DNA of 37,305 nt from the NCBI GenBank assembly GCA_024638565.1, contig JAHEKC010000018.1:1-37305 (forward strand), in the 5' to 3' direction. The stretch is from Bacteroidota bacterium (GTDB lineage: Bacteria > Bacteroidota > Bacteroidia > AKYH767-A > OLB10). Position numbers and translations under genes: made by a program. Positions 26,077 to 35,603 of the stretch are shown here, piece by piece (the first letter of the stretch is position 1; the number at the start of each line of letters is the position of its first letter). Under the pieces are notes generated by a model, which worked only from the letters and a program-made list of their open reading frames with translations, was not told the origin of the DNA and did not search any database.

Positions 26077-27636
26077 GTGTTGAACAGTGAATTAGTTATC
26101 AATTCAACCGCCAGCAAGGTTAACATTGCCTTACTTGAGGACCGCCGGCTGGTTGAATTAAGCAGCGAGAAGAAGGATAACAACTTTTCTGTAGGGGATA
26201 TTTACCTGGGCCGGGTTAAGAAACTCATGCCCGGGCTAAATGCCGCTTTTGTCGACATCGGCTACGAAAAGGACGCCTTTCTCCATTACCTTGATTTGGG
26301 ACCCCAGTTCCAGTCGCTGATGAGATACGTCAAGGGCACGCTTAAGGGCAAACAAACCGAAGCGCTGCTCAACAATTTCAACGGCGAAAAGGACATCGAG
26401 AAGACTGGAAAGATTTCCCAGGTGATGTCCGCGAACCAGTGGACCATTGTACAAATAGCAAAGGAACCCATCAGTACCAAGGGCCCCCGCATCACTTCCG
26501 AAATATCATTGCCCGGACGTTTCGTGGTGCTGGTTCCGTTTTCCAACGTGGTTTCCATCAGCTCAAAGATCAAGGGCGGAGAAGAGCGCAGCAGGCTCAA
26601 ACGGCTTGCCATGAGCATCAAACCCAAAAACTTCGGGTTGATCATCCGGACCGTTGCCGAAAGTAAAAAGGTTGCCGACCTGGACAAGGATATCCAGGAC
26701 CTGGTAGCCAAGTGGACCCGGTGCTGGGAAATCCTCAGGTCCGCCAAACCACCGCAGAAACTGTTGGGAGAGATGGACCGGACCAGCACCATCTTACGGG
26801 ACATGCTCAATCCCAACTTCAATGCAGTACACGTCAATGACGTGATCGTGGCCGAGGAGATCAAGTCCTATATAAAAAGCATCGCTCCGGAGCAGCATGA
26901 TATTGTAAAAGTCTACAAGGGCCGCCAACCCGTCTTCGAACGATTCGGCATCGACAAGCAAATCAAGTCGGTGTTCGGCAAAACGGTTAACATGCCCAAT
27001 GGCGCCTACCTGGTTATTGAGCATACCGAGGCCATGCACGTGATCGACGTCAACAGCGGCGGTCGGAACCGGGGCAGCGAAAACCAGGAGAACACCGCCT
27101 TGCAGGTAAACCTGGCAGCAGCACGAGAGATTGCCCGGCAACTGCGGCTGCGTGACATGGGAGGCATCATCATCGTGGATTTCATTGACCAGCGAACCCC
27201 GCAGAACAGGCGGGAATTGTTTGCGGCGCTGAAAGCGGAGATGAAGAAGGACCGCGCACGGCATACCATCCTTCCGCCGAGTAAATTCGGGCTGGTTCAG
27301 ATCACACGCGAACGCGTCCGTCCGGAACTCAAGGTGGACACACTTGAAAAGTGTCCTTCATGTGACGGTACGGGTCAGATCAAGTCCAGTATGCTGCTCC
27401 TTGACGATATCGAAAACAATATCCGGTATTTTATCAAGGAACAGAATGAGAAGAAGCTGCTGCTGAAGGTAAATCCGGTGCTACATGCATACCTGCGTCA
27501 CGGGGGGATGTTCAATTCGATCCGGTGGAAGTGGTACCGGAAATACAAACGATGGATCACGATCGAGCCTGTGACGGCGTACCACTTCATGGAATATCAT
27601 TTCTTCAACCGCAAGGGCGAGGAAATCAAGATCTGA
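26077..27636 (+). CDS. rng: Ribonuclease E/G family endoribonuclease
   Basis: A 519-residue protein of RNase G type, without the long RNase E scaffold tail. There is no ATG at the N-terminus: initiation is from GTG 26077 or the following TTG 26080, the latter giving the usual [20 protein letters not shown] start. An S1 RNA-binding domain spans about residues 35-120 ([24 protein letters not shown]). The metal-binding catalytic aspartates are Asp324 in VIDVNSGG and Asp368 in IIVDFIDQ. The zinc-link [10 protein letters not shown] is near residue 425. It processes rRNA and degrades mRNA from 5'-monophosphate ends. The GT2 gene follows after 20 bases. Confidence 0.94.
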   Translation: MLNSELVINSTASKVNIALLEDRRLVELSSEKKDNNFSVGDIYLGRVKKLMPGLNAAFVDIGYEKDAFLHYLDLGPQFQSLMRYVKGTLKGKQTEALLNNFNGEKDIEKTGKISQVMSANQWTIVQIAKEPISTKGPRITSEISLPGRFVVLVPFSNVVSISSKIKGGEERSRLKRLAMSIKPKNFGLIIRTVAESKKVADLDKDIQDLVAKWTRCWEILRSAKPPQKLLGEMDRTSTILRDMLNPNFNAVHVNDVIVAEEIKSYIKSIAPEQHDIVKVYKGRQPVFERFGIDKQIKSVFGKTVNMPNGAYLVIEHTEAMHVIDVNSGGRNRGSENQENTALQVNLAAAREIARQLRLRDMGGIIIVDFIDQRTPQNRRELFAALKAEMKKDRARHTILPPSKFGLVQITRERVRPELKVDTLEKCPSCDGTGQIKSSMLLLDDIENNIRYFIKEQNEKKLLLKVNPVLHAYLRHGGMFNSIRWKWYRKYKRWITIEPVTAYHFMEYHFFNRKGEEIKI

Positions 27637-27656
27637 GCAAAGGGGCGTTTAGGTCC

Positions 27657-28385
27657 ATGAACCCAGCTGACATCAAGATCCTTTCTGTCGTCATTCCCGC
27701 ATTTAACGAGGCGGCTACCATCCACCGCATCCTGGATAAGGTGTTGGCGGTGAAGCTTGTAAACGGCATTGAAAAGGAAGTCGTGGTCGTGAATGATTGT
27801 TCCACGGACGATACCGCGGCCGTGGTGGAAAAGTATATCGCCCATCACCCCGGGGAAAACATGCGGCTGATCAGCCAGCCCGTGAACAAGGGCAAGGGAG
27901 CGGCCCTGCACAAGGGTATCGAGATGGCCAATGGCGATTACCTCGTCATCCAGGATGCCGACCTGGAATATGATCCCAGTGAATATAACCTGCTTCTGCA
28001 GCCCGTGGTCGACGGCTTTGCGGATGTCGTGTACGGGTCCCGGTTCATGGGAGGCAATGCGCACCGGATCCTGTTCTTCTGGCATACGATCGGGAACCGT
28101 TTCCTGACGGGATTTTCGAACATGATGACAAACCTCAACCTCACAGACATGGAGACATGCTACAAGCTGTTCGACACGAAAATGGTGCAGTCGTTAAAAC
28201 TGAAGGAAAGGAGATTCGGATTCGAGCCGGAGGTCACGGCCAAGATTTCTCGTGTGCCGGGTGTGCGGATTTACGAGGTGGGGATCTCCTACTACGGACG
28301 AACATACAAGGAAGGAAAAAAGATCGGATGGAAAGACGGGTTCAGGGCGTTGTGGTGTATCATGCGATATAATATTCTGAAGTAG
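27657..28385 (+). CDS. Family 2 glycosyltransferase (DPM1-like, soluble)
   Basis: A 242-residue protein starting at ATG 27657 ([19 protein letters not shown]). The GT-A fold motifs are present: [31 protein letters not shown] and the metal-binding [11 protein letters not shown], then [10 protein letters not shown]. It resembles dolichyl/polyprenyl-phosphate sugar synthases but has no C-terminal membrane segments, so it is probably peripheral. It likely transfers a sugar from a nucleotide to a lipid carrier or other acceptor; the sugar is unknown. It follows RNase G by 20 bases and may be read from the same message, although no functional link is obvious. Confidence 0.88.
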   Translation: MNPADIKILSVVIPAFNEAATIHRILDKVLAVKLVNGIEKEVVVVNDCSTDDTAAVVEKYIAHHPGENMRLISQPVNKGKGAALHKGIEMANGDYLVIQDADLEYDPSEYNLLLQPVVDGFADVVYGSRFMGGNAHRILFFWHTIGNRFLTGFSNMMTNLNLTDMETCYKLFDTKMVQSLKLKERRFGFEPEVTAKISRVPGVRIYEVGISYYGRTYKEGKKIGWKDGFRALWCIMRYNILK

Positions 28386-28413
28386 CGCCCTGAAGGGATT
28401 CTCCGTATTCCGG

Positions 28414-29499
28414 TTATTCCAGTATTATCTTTTCCACCTGTGATTTTTGGCCCTGGCGGGCTTCGATCATATATATACCCGGACCAGTCCTGACATCGGA
28501 AATCCCGAAATGCCCTGTTGCCTCGGCAGACCGGAGCAGCCTGCCGGTAAAATCCATGATCCGGATGGAAACCATTCCGGGCACAGCAAAAATGGCGGCT
28601 ACTCCTGAACCTGCGTACGAATCGAATCTAATTTGAAATAAGGGATCCCCATTTGCCGCAAACGGGTCCCCGGCTGAAAGGCTCGTTCCCATCAGCCATG
28701 CCAGCCCGTCCCGTATCAGGTTGCTGAATAACGTATCGGAGGTAAAACTTGAAGCTGCATGGCCCAGGCTGGTGTAAAATGATTTTCCGCCACCTGCCAG
28801 TATACGGTACCATGCAACCGATCGTGCGGAATCATAGCTGTTGGTCAGGTTGTTTGGCCCAACAGTTTCTTCTACTTGCAGAATGGAGGTAATTGAAGGA
28901 TGCAGGTAACCATTTTCCCAATAATAATACTCCTCGGCCTTAAACCAGGGATCGGGTAAACTGGCAGTGACCGGGTGCGGAAGCAATTGATCGATCCTGT
29001 AAACGGGCGTACCCGATACGTGATTTGGGTTTTGCTGAACGCTTCCTCCAAGTGTTTCAGCGTAAAAGTCCCAGGTTCCGGTTAGTGTTCCGTTTGAAGT
29101 TGAATGCCGGTAGGTATCGGTAGCGGCATGAATCCCCATCATATTGCCGCCCGCATTCATGTAATTCTCGAAATTGACCCGCTGCGTGGAATCCAATATG
29201 GAGTTTCCGCTGGTATTCGAAAAAACAACTACTGAATACTGCTGAAGTGACTGCAGGCTATTGAATGCAACCCCGGTGCTGTCATGCGTCACTGCAAAGC
29301 TATGCTGGGAGCCAAGCTGCTGAAACATATTGTATGATACGGCCCTGGTCTGGTGGTCAAACCCGGTGGTCTCAGAATAATGAAGTACGTGGACCTGGGC
29401 TTTGGCTTTCTCCGGCCCGGGAAATGCAAAAAACAACACCATCCATGCACAGGAAATAAACGGGGCTATTTTTCTATTTGAATGGGATCCCCGGACCAT
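28414..29499 (-). CDS. T9SS-exported ThuA-like protein
   Basis: A 361-residue protein. A signal peptide with cleavage after AKA (near residue 34) precedes a ThuA-like class I glutamine-amidotransferase-type fold at about residues 35-245 (TGFDHQTRAV; GGNMMGIHAATDTYRH; WFKAEEYYYWE; GKSFYTSLGHAASSF). ThuA domains are linked to sugar metabolism and often accompany carbohydrate-active modules; catalysis has not been settled. Residues about 285-361 form a type A sorting domain (SIRIMDFTGRLLRS ... GIYMIEARQGQ), so it should be exported by T9SS. Its ATG directly abuts the TAG of the upstream SGNH-like gene, indicating translational coupling. Confidence 0.86.
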   Translation of the reverse strand: MVRGSHSNRKIAPFISCAWMVLFFAFPGPEKAKAQVHVLHYSETTGFDHQTRAVSYNMFQQLGSQHSFAVTHDSTGVAFNSLQSLQQYSVVVFSNTSGNSILDSTQRVNFENYMNAGGNMMGIHAATDTYRHSTSNGTLTGTWDFYAETLGGSVQQNPNHVSGTPVYRIDQLLPHPVTASLPDPWFKAEEYYYWENGYLHPSITSILQVEETVGPNNLTNSYDSARSVAWYRILAGGGKSFYTSLGHAASSFTSDTLFSNLIRDGLAWLMGTSLSAGDPFAANGDPLFQIRFDSYAGSGVAAIFAVPGMVSIRIMDFTGRLLRSAEATGHFGISDVRTGPGIYMIEARQGQKSQVEKIILE

Positions 29500-30768
29500 C
29501 TATTTTTTCTTGTTGTCCCCGGCCGCCATATATAATGCATCCATCATCACCATCGTATCGAGCGACATATTCCTTGAAGCTGCCTTTTCCCTCACATGGG
29601 AGAGCCAGTCAGCGTTTTCATATATGTATTTTTTATAATCGCTAATGCTCAAAAGCAGGCCCAGCTGGTTGCCGGGTACCGGATCGATATACATCCTGTT
29701 CCTTAATTCGGCCAGTAACACCAGTTCTTTGATGATATCAGAAACCAGTATATTGGAATAGGATGTTGGGTGCCCGTCACCTTTTATCGCGTACTTGTGC
29801 GGGTCGTATGGTCCATCTTTAACTTCCTCATTACGGATCTCCCTGTCAAGCAGGTAGGGCACATTGTTCGATTCGCAGACTTCCCTGATGAAACCTAGTC
29901 GCCATTCATCTGCAGGATGGTGTTCGGGATGAAAAATCAATACCACAAAGTCGGTGTTCAGCCTGTTTAATTCCCGGAATGCGGATTCCAGGATCGCCTT
30001 GTTGAGGCGCTTCATGTCATCAATGTACGACTGGACATCTGCCTCATCCTGCTTAAACGGCCAAACCCTGCTTGATTTCAATCGTTGCCAGAGGTACGAG
30101 GTGATCCGCGGCGGATTTTCTTCAAAATACGCTTCGGAGCTCAGGGTAATCGGTGTGCCCCGCAGGACAAGGCTGTCACGTTCCAGCTTAAAAAACGGCT
30201 TCTGTGCATCGCGTACCCCCAGCATACACCGGTCCATATCCGTCGTTAGCAGGCTGAAAATCACGAAGGGATTTTGAAATTTCGGGGCAGTTTCGCGAAA
30301 CATGAGATAGGTCTGATCCACCCCATAACCACCGACACCGAAATTTAACAGGTAATGGGACCGGGTGAAAACAGAATCACGGTTGAGATACTCATCGAAA
30401 CATATAGTGCTGTCAACACATTGCGCGAACGAGTCCCCGTATAATAACACGGGTCTTCTTCCATTCATTTTGCCGGCTTCATGATGCTGCAGCGTCTCCA
30501 TGTCCATGCTGCCAACCCACCCCAGGAGGGGATGTGGTGAGGTAATATTGAACGACCGGTTAAACAGGTAATTCAGTTTCCAGAATGTCTCATTAAAAAA
30601 TTCCTCGTGTGCTTCGCTCAGGTGCCCTGAATAATAACCTGCATAGCGGATGGACTTGAATGCATTGGAATCACTGAAAAGCACCTTTCTGAATGCATAT
30701 TCAGCCACGACAAGAGTAATGGCAGTTGAAATAGCAATTAGCATGAAGTTGCCAAACTGTTTTTTCAT
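29500..30768 (-). CDS. Membrane-anchored SGNH-hydrolase-like protein
   Basis: A 422-residue protein with an N-terminal signal anchor (FMLIAISTAITLVVAEYAF). SGNH-family blocks are visible: Gly111-Asp112-Ser113 in LLYGDSFAQC (nucleophile block), LNFGVGGYGVDQTYL and the C-terminal GDGHPTSYSN with Asp331/His333 as candidate catalytic pair. Such proteins act as esterases or O-acyl transferases on surface polysaccharides, similar in layout to AlgX/DltD-type proteins. The C-terminal 90 residues are helical and unassigned. The gene is coupled to the ThuA-like gene and lies 126 bases after the GH16-like lipoprotein gene. Substrate unknown. Confidence 0.75.
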   Translation of the reverse strand: MKKQFGNFMLIAISTAITLVVAEYAFRKVLFSDSNAFKSIRYAGYYSGHLSEAHEEFFNETFWKLNYLFNRSFNITSPHPLLGWVGSMDMETLQHHEAGKMNGRRPVLLYGDSFAQCVDSTICFDEYLNRDSVFTRSHYLLNFGVGGYGVDQTYLMFRETAPKFQNPFVIFSLLTTDMDRCMLGVRDAQKPFFKLERDSLVLRGTPITLSSEAYFEENPPRITSYLWQRLKSSRVWPFKQDEADVQSYIDDMKRLNKAILESAFRELNRLNTDFVVLIFHPEHHPADEWRLGFIREVCESNNVPYLLDREIRNEEVKDGPYDPHKYAIKGDGHPTSYSNILVSDIIKELVLLAELRNRMYIDPVPGNQLGLLLSISDYKKYIYENADWLSHVREKAASRNMSLDTMVMMDALYMAAGDNKKK

Positions 30769-30894
30769 AAATCGAAGTTACAGTATTATCGTCGTTTGCA
30801 TGTAAATAAAGGCTCTATTTAATTGTTCTCATGGTGTTCAGCGCCTAACCCGGCATCTCATGTCTTAAGGGTAAGGTCATAAAGCCAAATCATC

Positions 30895-32967
30895 TCAGTC
30901 GATGGTCAGCTCCAGAAGACGTCCTTTGATGGCCTTGTTGGCAAACGGGATATACTCCAGCAACTGGGGCGATTCGGGCCACCATGCGGACGGATGGTAC
31001 TCCTGGGTAAATACCATCAGCATTTGATTATTAGGAATGGCTGAAAGGGTGTTGTCGAGAAATGCAATTTCGGTCAGCTGGTCCTTTTCGGGTCCCATTC
31101 TCCAAATGATGGTATCAGGGCGCCAGTCGATCTGGAAGAAATAATAGTCACGCTTAAACAGCTCGTCATCCGCAACCTTGTGTTTGGTCGTAATGGCCTG
31201 GTACCAGTGATCCCATCGATGAAAAAGATATTTGCTGTCTCCATGGTATGAATACTGTGTTCCGGCGCCAAAGTCCTCGGGTGACGGACATGCCAAATCC
31301 CAGTTCGTGCATGTGACGATTATTTTATTTGAGTCGGATGTGCTTTTTGGCGGCTTTTTATGTGGCTTGTTATAGGAGGTTTCAGGCCAATCCGCGCTGG
31401 CTTTTCTTATCTCGATATCAATTTCGGAATAACTGGTGGTACTTACCCTTGGCGCTTCCTTTCCCAGCAGATGTTTCGGGATGTACCCTTTGTTTTCGCA
31501 GGCCCGGAGGCTGTTCCATTTCTTATTGGATTCATTGATCATCCATAATGCATTTGTCAGGCCGTTCCACATATTGCTTTCATTCAATAATTCCGGAAAC
31601 CTGACCTTGGCCGTGTATCGCCCGTATGTAAATCCATGCCTGGTTGCAAATCCCACATTGGTTTTATTCCAGGCGCCCTGGCGGGCAGGAGGGTTGGCCA
31701 ATTCAATAAACCCGGCTGAATCATTGACGCCCACATCGTGGCAAGGGCAATCGGAATTGGAAATGGACGCACTGACCATGTTGGCGTCGGAATAACTGGC
31801 GAGGTATTCCCGGTAACTGCCGGGTGAGAATGAGGCAGACTGGAGGTCTTCTGTTACCGGAATGTTCTTAAAAGTCATCTCGTCCTTTATGTGGTGAAAA
31901 AACTGCTGAAAAGATGCAGTTTGAAAAAGTTCTGAGCCTGCATTGCAATTTAGATCCATACAATCCCGCGAATAATCAATTTCATAGTTTTCTAATTGAT
32001 GGGAATTGATAAAAATGCCACGGGCCAGATCCACTGATGCTTTAACGGCCAATCTTGATGTGCCGGATATAATGTGTGTTCCGGGAAGATCCCCGGGTGG
32101 AGTCGCTTCAAAAAACGAATAGGGGCTGACAAACCGGCCGTTGAGCTGTTCACCTATATTTTTTACATACCCTGGAATGTGCTTTAATCCCTCTTCAGTA
32201 GTGACCACAAGCAGGAATGAATAGGTGCCGGTCCGGGGGTTACGTTTCCACCGGTTATTATAAATACGGGATTTCCTGTCTTCGTTTATTACAAAAATGG
32301 CATCAAGCTCAATTTGCCCGGCTACAGTAATATTATTGCGGGCTGCCTTTTTGGTAATGTCCTGCATCCAAAGAGAATCACTTCTGATACGGCGCATATT
32401 TGAATCCAATTCATATGCCGAAATGGGTTTTTCAGGCCTGGTGATGGAAAAAAACGTGCGTTCATTTCTTGGATTGCCGACAATCCGGAAATGATCACTT
32501 ATCTTGTAAGCATATTTGTCATTGGGTAACCTGCGGGTGCTTTTAAAGGAGATTGAAGAATCAGCCCAACTGCCATAAAAGTTTTCATGCGAGTATCCAT
32601 GAACCTTTCCGCGTTCATTCAGGTCCGGATATTTATAGGATTCATTCTGGTAATAGATCTTATAATAGAATACAGCAGAATCTTTACCGTTATTAGCAAT
32701 ATTAAAAGTGAACGAAAACGTACCGGCATCAGTTTGGTTTGCGGATGGAATGACAAACCCGCTGTCGATAGCGTTTTCGTAATCGAATGAGATAGATTTT
32801 AACTCTGTGCCGGGCTGGAAATTTGCTATGGGGTTGAACCCGGTTACTGCAAAAGAATGCCCGGCAGGCTTTTCGGATTTACAGCCAGAAACCAAAGCCA
32901 GGAAAGCAACACAGCCGGTCCAAACAAGGGATGCCATCCGCATAGTGATTAACGTATTGAAAATCAA
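30895..32967 (-). CDS. GH16-like lipoprotein with long unassigned N-terminal region
   Basis: A 690-residue lipoprotein. The lipobox is LVSGC (Cys29); alternative starts at Met9 or Met11 also give a good signal. Residues about 40-430 are beta-rich and not recognised. The C-terminal 250 residues look like a family 16 glycoside hydrolase jelly-roll: FTYGRYTAKVRFPEL, the catalytic motif SEIDIEIRK with Glu515-Ile-Asp517-Ile-Glu519, and YYFFQIDWRPDTIIWRMG. GH16 enzymes cleave beta-1,3 or beta-1,4 glucans and galactans. The usual final strand is diverged, so activity is not certain. It probably faces the surface or periplasm and may handle a polysaccharide with the two genes downstream. Confidence 0.75.
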   Translation of the reverse strand: MIFNTLITMRMASLVWTGCVAFLALVSGCKSEKPAGHSFAVTGFNPIANFQPGTELKSISFDYENAIDSGFVIPSANQTDAGTFSFTFNIANNGKDSAVFYYKIYYQNESYKYPDLNERGKVHGYSHENFYGSWADSSISFKSTRRLPNDKYAYKISDHFRIVGNPRNERTFFSITRPEKPISAYELDSNMRRIRSDSLWMQDITKKAARNNITVAGQIELDAIFVINEDRKSRIYNNRWKRNPRTGTYSFLLVVTTEEGLKHIPGYVKNIGEQLNGRFVSPYSFFEATPPGDLPGTHIISGTSRLAVKASVDLARGIFINSHQLENYEIDYSRDCMDLNCNAGSELFQTASFQQFFHHIKDEMTFKNIPVTEDLQSASFSPGSYREYLASYSDANMVSASISNSDCPCHDVGVNDSAGFIELANPPARQGAWNKTNVGFATRHGFTYGRYTAKVRFPELLNESNMWNGLTNALWMINESNKKWNSLRACENKGYIPKHLLGKEAPRVSTTSYSEIDIEIRKASADWPETSYNKPHKKPPKSTSDSNKIIVTCTNWDLACPSPEDFGAGTQYSYHGDSKYLFHRWDHWYQAITTKHKVADDELFKRDYYFFQIDWRPDTIIWRMGPEKDQLTEIAFLDNTLSAIPNNQMLMVFTQEYHPSAWWPESPQLLEYIPFANKAIKGRLLELTID

Positions 32968-33100
32968 TATATAAAAATTGAGCCCAAAGAATTAGTTGAG
33001 AGTCTAATGTAATAAGAATATTTGCAAAGATTTATGCACGAACGGCCCGTCTCCGGGCAGGCCTGGTTAAAACCGTGTATGAACTAACTGTACGGATACT

Positions 33101-34522
33101 GTGAAGATTAAAGAGAAACAAGCAGAGAGGCTTATGCTGGGGATGCTGGCAGTGATATTGCTGGCATTGTCATGGATTGCTGACGGCACCGGCGATGAGG
33201 GGGACAGCATCAGTCATTTCCTGATTGCCAGGCATGCATGGAGCCATCCGGAGCTATTGCTGTACCACTGGGGCAAACCGGTATTTACCTTGCTGGCATC
33301 GCCCTTTGCGCAATTGGGCTTTTGGGGCATCAAGCTGTTTAATATTGGCTGCAGTGTCGTTTCTGCTGCCCTGGCCATACAAGTGGCCCGGGCGTTGTCA
33401 ATTAAACGGGCGTACCTGTTACCGCTCTTATTGGTGACGGTCCCGTTTTTCCTGTTTTATTCGCTGTCCGGGCTAACCGAGCCGCTGTTCAATGCGGCGT
33501 TGATGGCCGGTATTTACCTTTTCATAAGATCGAAAAGGGTTGCAGCATCGTTGATCATTTCCTTCCTTCCTTTCGTGAGATCTGAAGGACTGGTCATATT
33601 AACTTTGGTGCTTATCTATATTGTTGTCATCAGGTGCTGGAAGCACATCCCGCTTCTATTTGCAGGCCATGTGATATATGCAGCAGCCGGTAGTTTCGCC
33701 GGGAAAAAGCCCCATTGGGTATTTTCAGAAATGTCTTACGCTGAGTTAAGAAGCGGATATGGAAGCGGAACCTGGTCCTGGTTTTTTGAGCGGATGCCCG
33801 AAATATATGGCGTTGCGCTCACTATATTATTGACCCTGGGATTGATATGGTCGATTAAAAAGCTCATGATGGACAGGCGCGGGAATCCCATGAACAGGGA
33901 GCTGCTGTTCCTGGTTTACGGGTCGGCTACTTCTGTATTTCTATTTCATGTGATCGCCTGGGCGATGGGCTGGTTTCACTCAATGGGCATGCTCAGGGTC
34001 ATGGTTGGCATCATGGGACCCAGCGCCATTGTCGGGCTGGTCGGGGCCAATAGCATAATGTCTGTGGGAAGCAAGCGCGCGAGAAAATACATTCTCATAA
34101 CGATAATCCTGGGCATTGTCATCAGCCCATTTGCAAGCAGGAATTACGGCTTTGATTATAAAAGGCAATTCTGCCTGAACCCTTCGCAGGTAGTGGCTGA
34201 ACAGGCGGCGGAATACATCGAAAATGAATTTGGCGATTACAGTGGAAGGGTGTTTGCTTTTGAAGCCCCCTATATATCAGTTGCCCTGGGTGTAGATATG
34301 TACGACTGGTATTTATGGAAGTCACTAAAAACCGAGTATTATGATGCAATGCCTGCCGAAACAATTATTGTTTGGGATGATTGGTACGCTCCTGTAGAGT
34401 GTGGCGCCACAAGGGAATACCTCGATAGCAAGGAAGAGGTAATATTTCTACAGGAGTTTTCCATTCCAAATCCATATGGCAAGCCGGAACAGCGTGTATG
34501 TGCCGTATACCTAAAGAAGTGA
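33101..34522 (+). CDS. Polytopic membrane protein, GT-C-type glycosyltransferase-like
   Basis: A 473-residue protein starting at GTG 33101 (no ATG available before codon 12). About nine to ten membrane helices fill residues 10-345. The first loop carries DGTGDEGDSISHFL with acidic residues where GT-C enzymes (PMT/ArnT/GT87-like) hold the catalytic Asp. The last 120 residues are a soluble domain (SQVVAEQAAEYIENEFGDYSGRVFAFEAPYI ... VWDDWYAP). GT-C proteins use polyprenyl-phosphate sugars made by GtrB/DPM-type enzymes, one of which is encoded nearby at 34646, so a pairing is attractive but unproven. It is divergent from the GH16-like gene. Confidence 0.65.
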   Translation: MKIKEKQAERLMLGMLAVILLALSWIADGTGDEGDSISHFLIARHAWSHPELLLYHWGKPVFTLLASPFAQLGFWGIKLFNIGCSVVSAALAIQVARALSIKRAYLLPLLLVTVPFFLFYSLSGLTEPLFNAALMAGIYLFIRSKRVAASLIISFLPFVRSEGLVILTLVLIYIVVIRCWKHIPLLFAGHVIYAAAGSFAGKKPHWVFSEMSYAELRSGYGSGTWSWFFERMPEIYGVALTILLTLGLIWSIKKLMMDRRGNPMNRELLFLVYGSATSVFLFHVIAWAMGWFHSMGMLRVMVGIMGPSAIVGLVGANSIMSVGSKRARKYILITIILGIVISPFASRNYGFDYKRQFCLNPSQVVAEQAAEYIENEFGDYSGRVFAFEAPYISVALGVDMYDWYLWKSLKTEYYDAMPAETIIVWDDWYAPVECGATREYLDSKEEVIFLQEFSIPNPYGKPEQRVCAVYLKK

Positions 34523-34645
34523 TTCCCGTTTTTTCACGGTTACTATTAAGGATACTGGTGCAAGGCCTGGTCCGTCTTATGCCACCTGAATCGGACGCTC
34601 ACGGGCCGCGGCTATAAAAAGCTGCGGAAGGCAATTACAAATCGC

Positions 34646-35572
34646 CTATAGATTCAGGTCTCTTACCACGTACAATGGCCGGCTACGGACATTGGCACTC
34701 ATGCGGCTGATGTACTCCCCAATGATGCCGATGCAGATCAGCTGGACGCCCCCTAAAAAAAGCACGACCAGCATCAGCGATGCCCATCCGGGAACCGCGT
34801 TGTGCGAAATGAATTTTACGTACAAAACGTAAAGACTGGCAAAAAACGCTGCCATCGAAACGATAAAGCCGAGCGCCGTGGCAAACTTTAACGGTGCTGT
34901 AGAAAAAGAGGTAATGCCGTCAAGTGCCAGGCGGTACATTTTGCGCAGCGTATAACCCGTCCTGCCGGCATGCCTGCCGTCACGGTCGTATTCCACAAAA
35001 GTCTGCCTGTAACCTGCCCAGGCGATCTGTCCCCGCAGGTACTTTTCCTGCTCGGGCATTTTTCGCAATACTTCCACGATCCGCCTGTCCATGATGCGGA
35101 AATCACCGGTGTCAACCGGAATCTCGATGGAAGTGATCTTCGCCAGTAAACGATAAAAGTACCTGGCTGTCCATCGCTTCAGCACACCCTCGCCCCTGCG
35201 TTGCCGCCGGCGGGCGTAAACGACCTGGTAACCCTCCTGCATCCTGGCATACATTTCACCTATGAGCTCCGGCGGATCCTGGAGATCGGCATCAATGATC
35301 ACAACGGCCTCGCCGGAACAATGGTCCAGCCCGGCAGTGACGGCAATCTGGTGGCCGAAATTCCGGGAAAAGTCGATGTACCGGACCGAGGAATCACGGC
35401 CGGACAATTTTCTGATCAGCTCCATGGAACGGTCATGGCTCCCGTCATTGACGAAAATCAACTCATGGGAGACATCCAGCCCGGAAACGACGTGCTTGAG
35501 CCGCTCGTAAAGCTTTTCAATGCTGTCTTCCTCATTATAAATGGGAATGATGACAGAAAGGGCGATGCTCAT
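34646..35572 (-). CDS. Polyprenyl-phosphate glycosyltransferase, GtrB/ArnC-like
   Basis: A 308-residue protein. The GT-A domain covers residues 1-225 (LSVIIPIYNEEDSIEKL; LIFVNDGSHDRSMELI; SRNFGHQIAVTAGLDH; VVIIDADLQDPPELI), followed by the family-typical VDTGDFRIMDRRIVEVL and KYLRGQIAWAGYRQ. Two C-terminal membrane helices lie at about 232-255 and 268-290 (LMLVVLFLGGVQLICIGIIGEYI). It transfers glucose, mannose or a similar sugar from a nucleotide to undecaprenyl phosphate at the inner membrane, supplying GT-C enzymes. It starts 31 bases after the SBBP-repeat gene and is convergent with the GT-C-like gene. Confidence 0.92.
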   Translation of the reverse strand: MSIALSVIIPIYNEEDSIEKLYERLKHVVSGLDVSHELIFVNDGSHDRSMELIRKLSGRDSSVRYIDFSRNFGHQIAVTAGLDHCSGEAVVIIDADLQDPPELIGEMYARMQEGYQVVYARRRQRRGEGVLKRWTARYFYRLLAKITSIEIPVDTGDFRIMDRRIVEVLRKMPEQEKYLRGQIAWAGYRQTFVEYDRDGRHAGRTGYTLRKMYRLALDGITSFSTAPLKFATALGFIVSMAAFFASLYVLYVKFISHNAVPGWASLMLVVLFLGGVQLICIGIIGEYISRMSANVRSRPLYVVRDLNL

Positions 35573-35603
35573 GGCACCTTTTATTTACAGATCGGGAACC
35601 GAA

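Noticed and set aside
33034-33087. A 17-codon upstream frame before the GT-C-like gene
   Set aside because: It is short, has no leader-peptide pattern such as repeated codons, and the nearby GCCCG/CGGGC hairpin is only five base pairs.
34606-34627. Possible terminator hairpin after the GT-C-like gene
   Set aside because: The seven-base stem needs a G-T wobble, the loop is eight bases and no T-tract follows on the plus strand; on the minus strand the stem has a mismatch.
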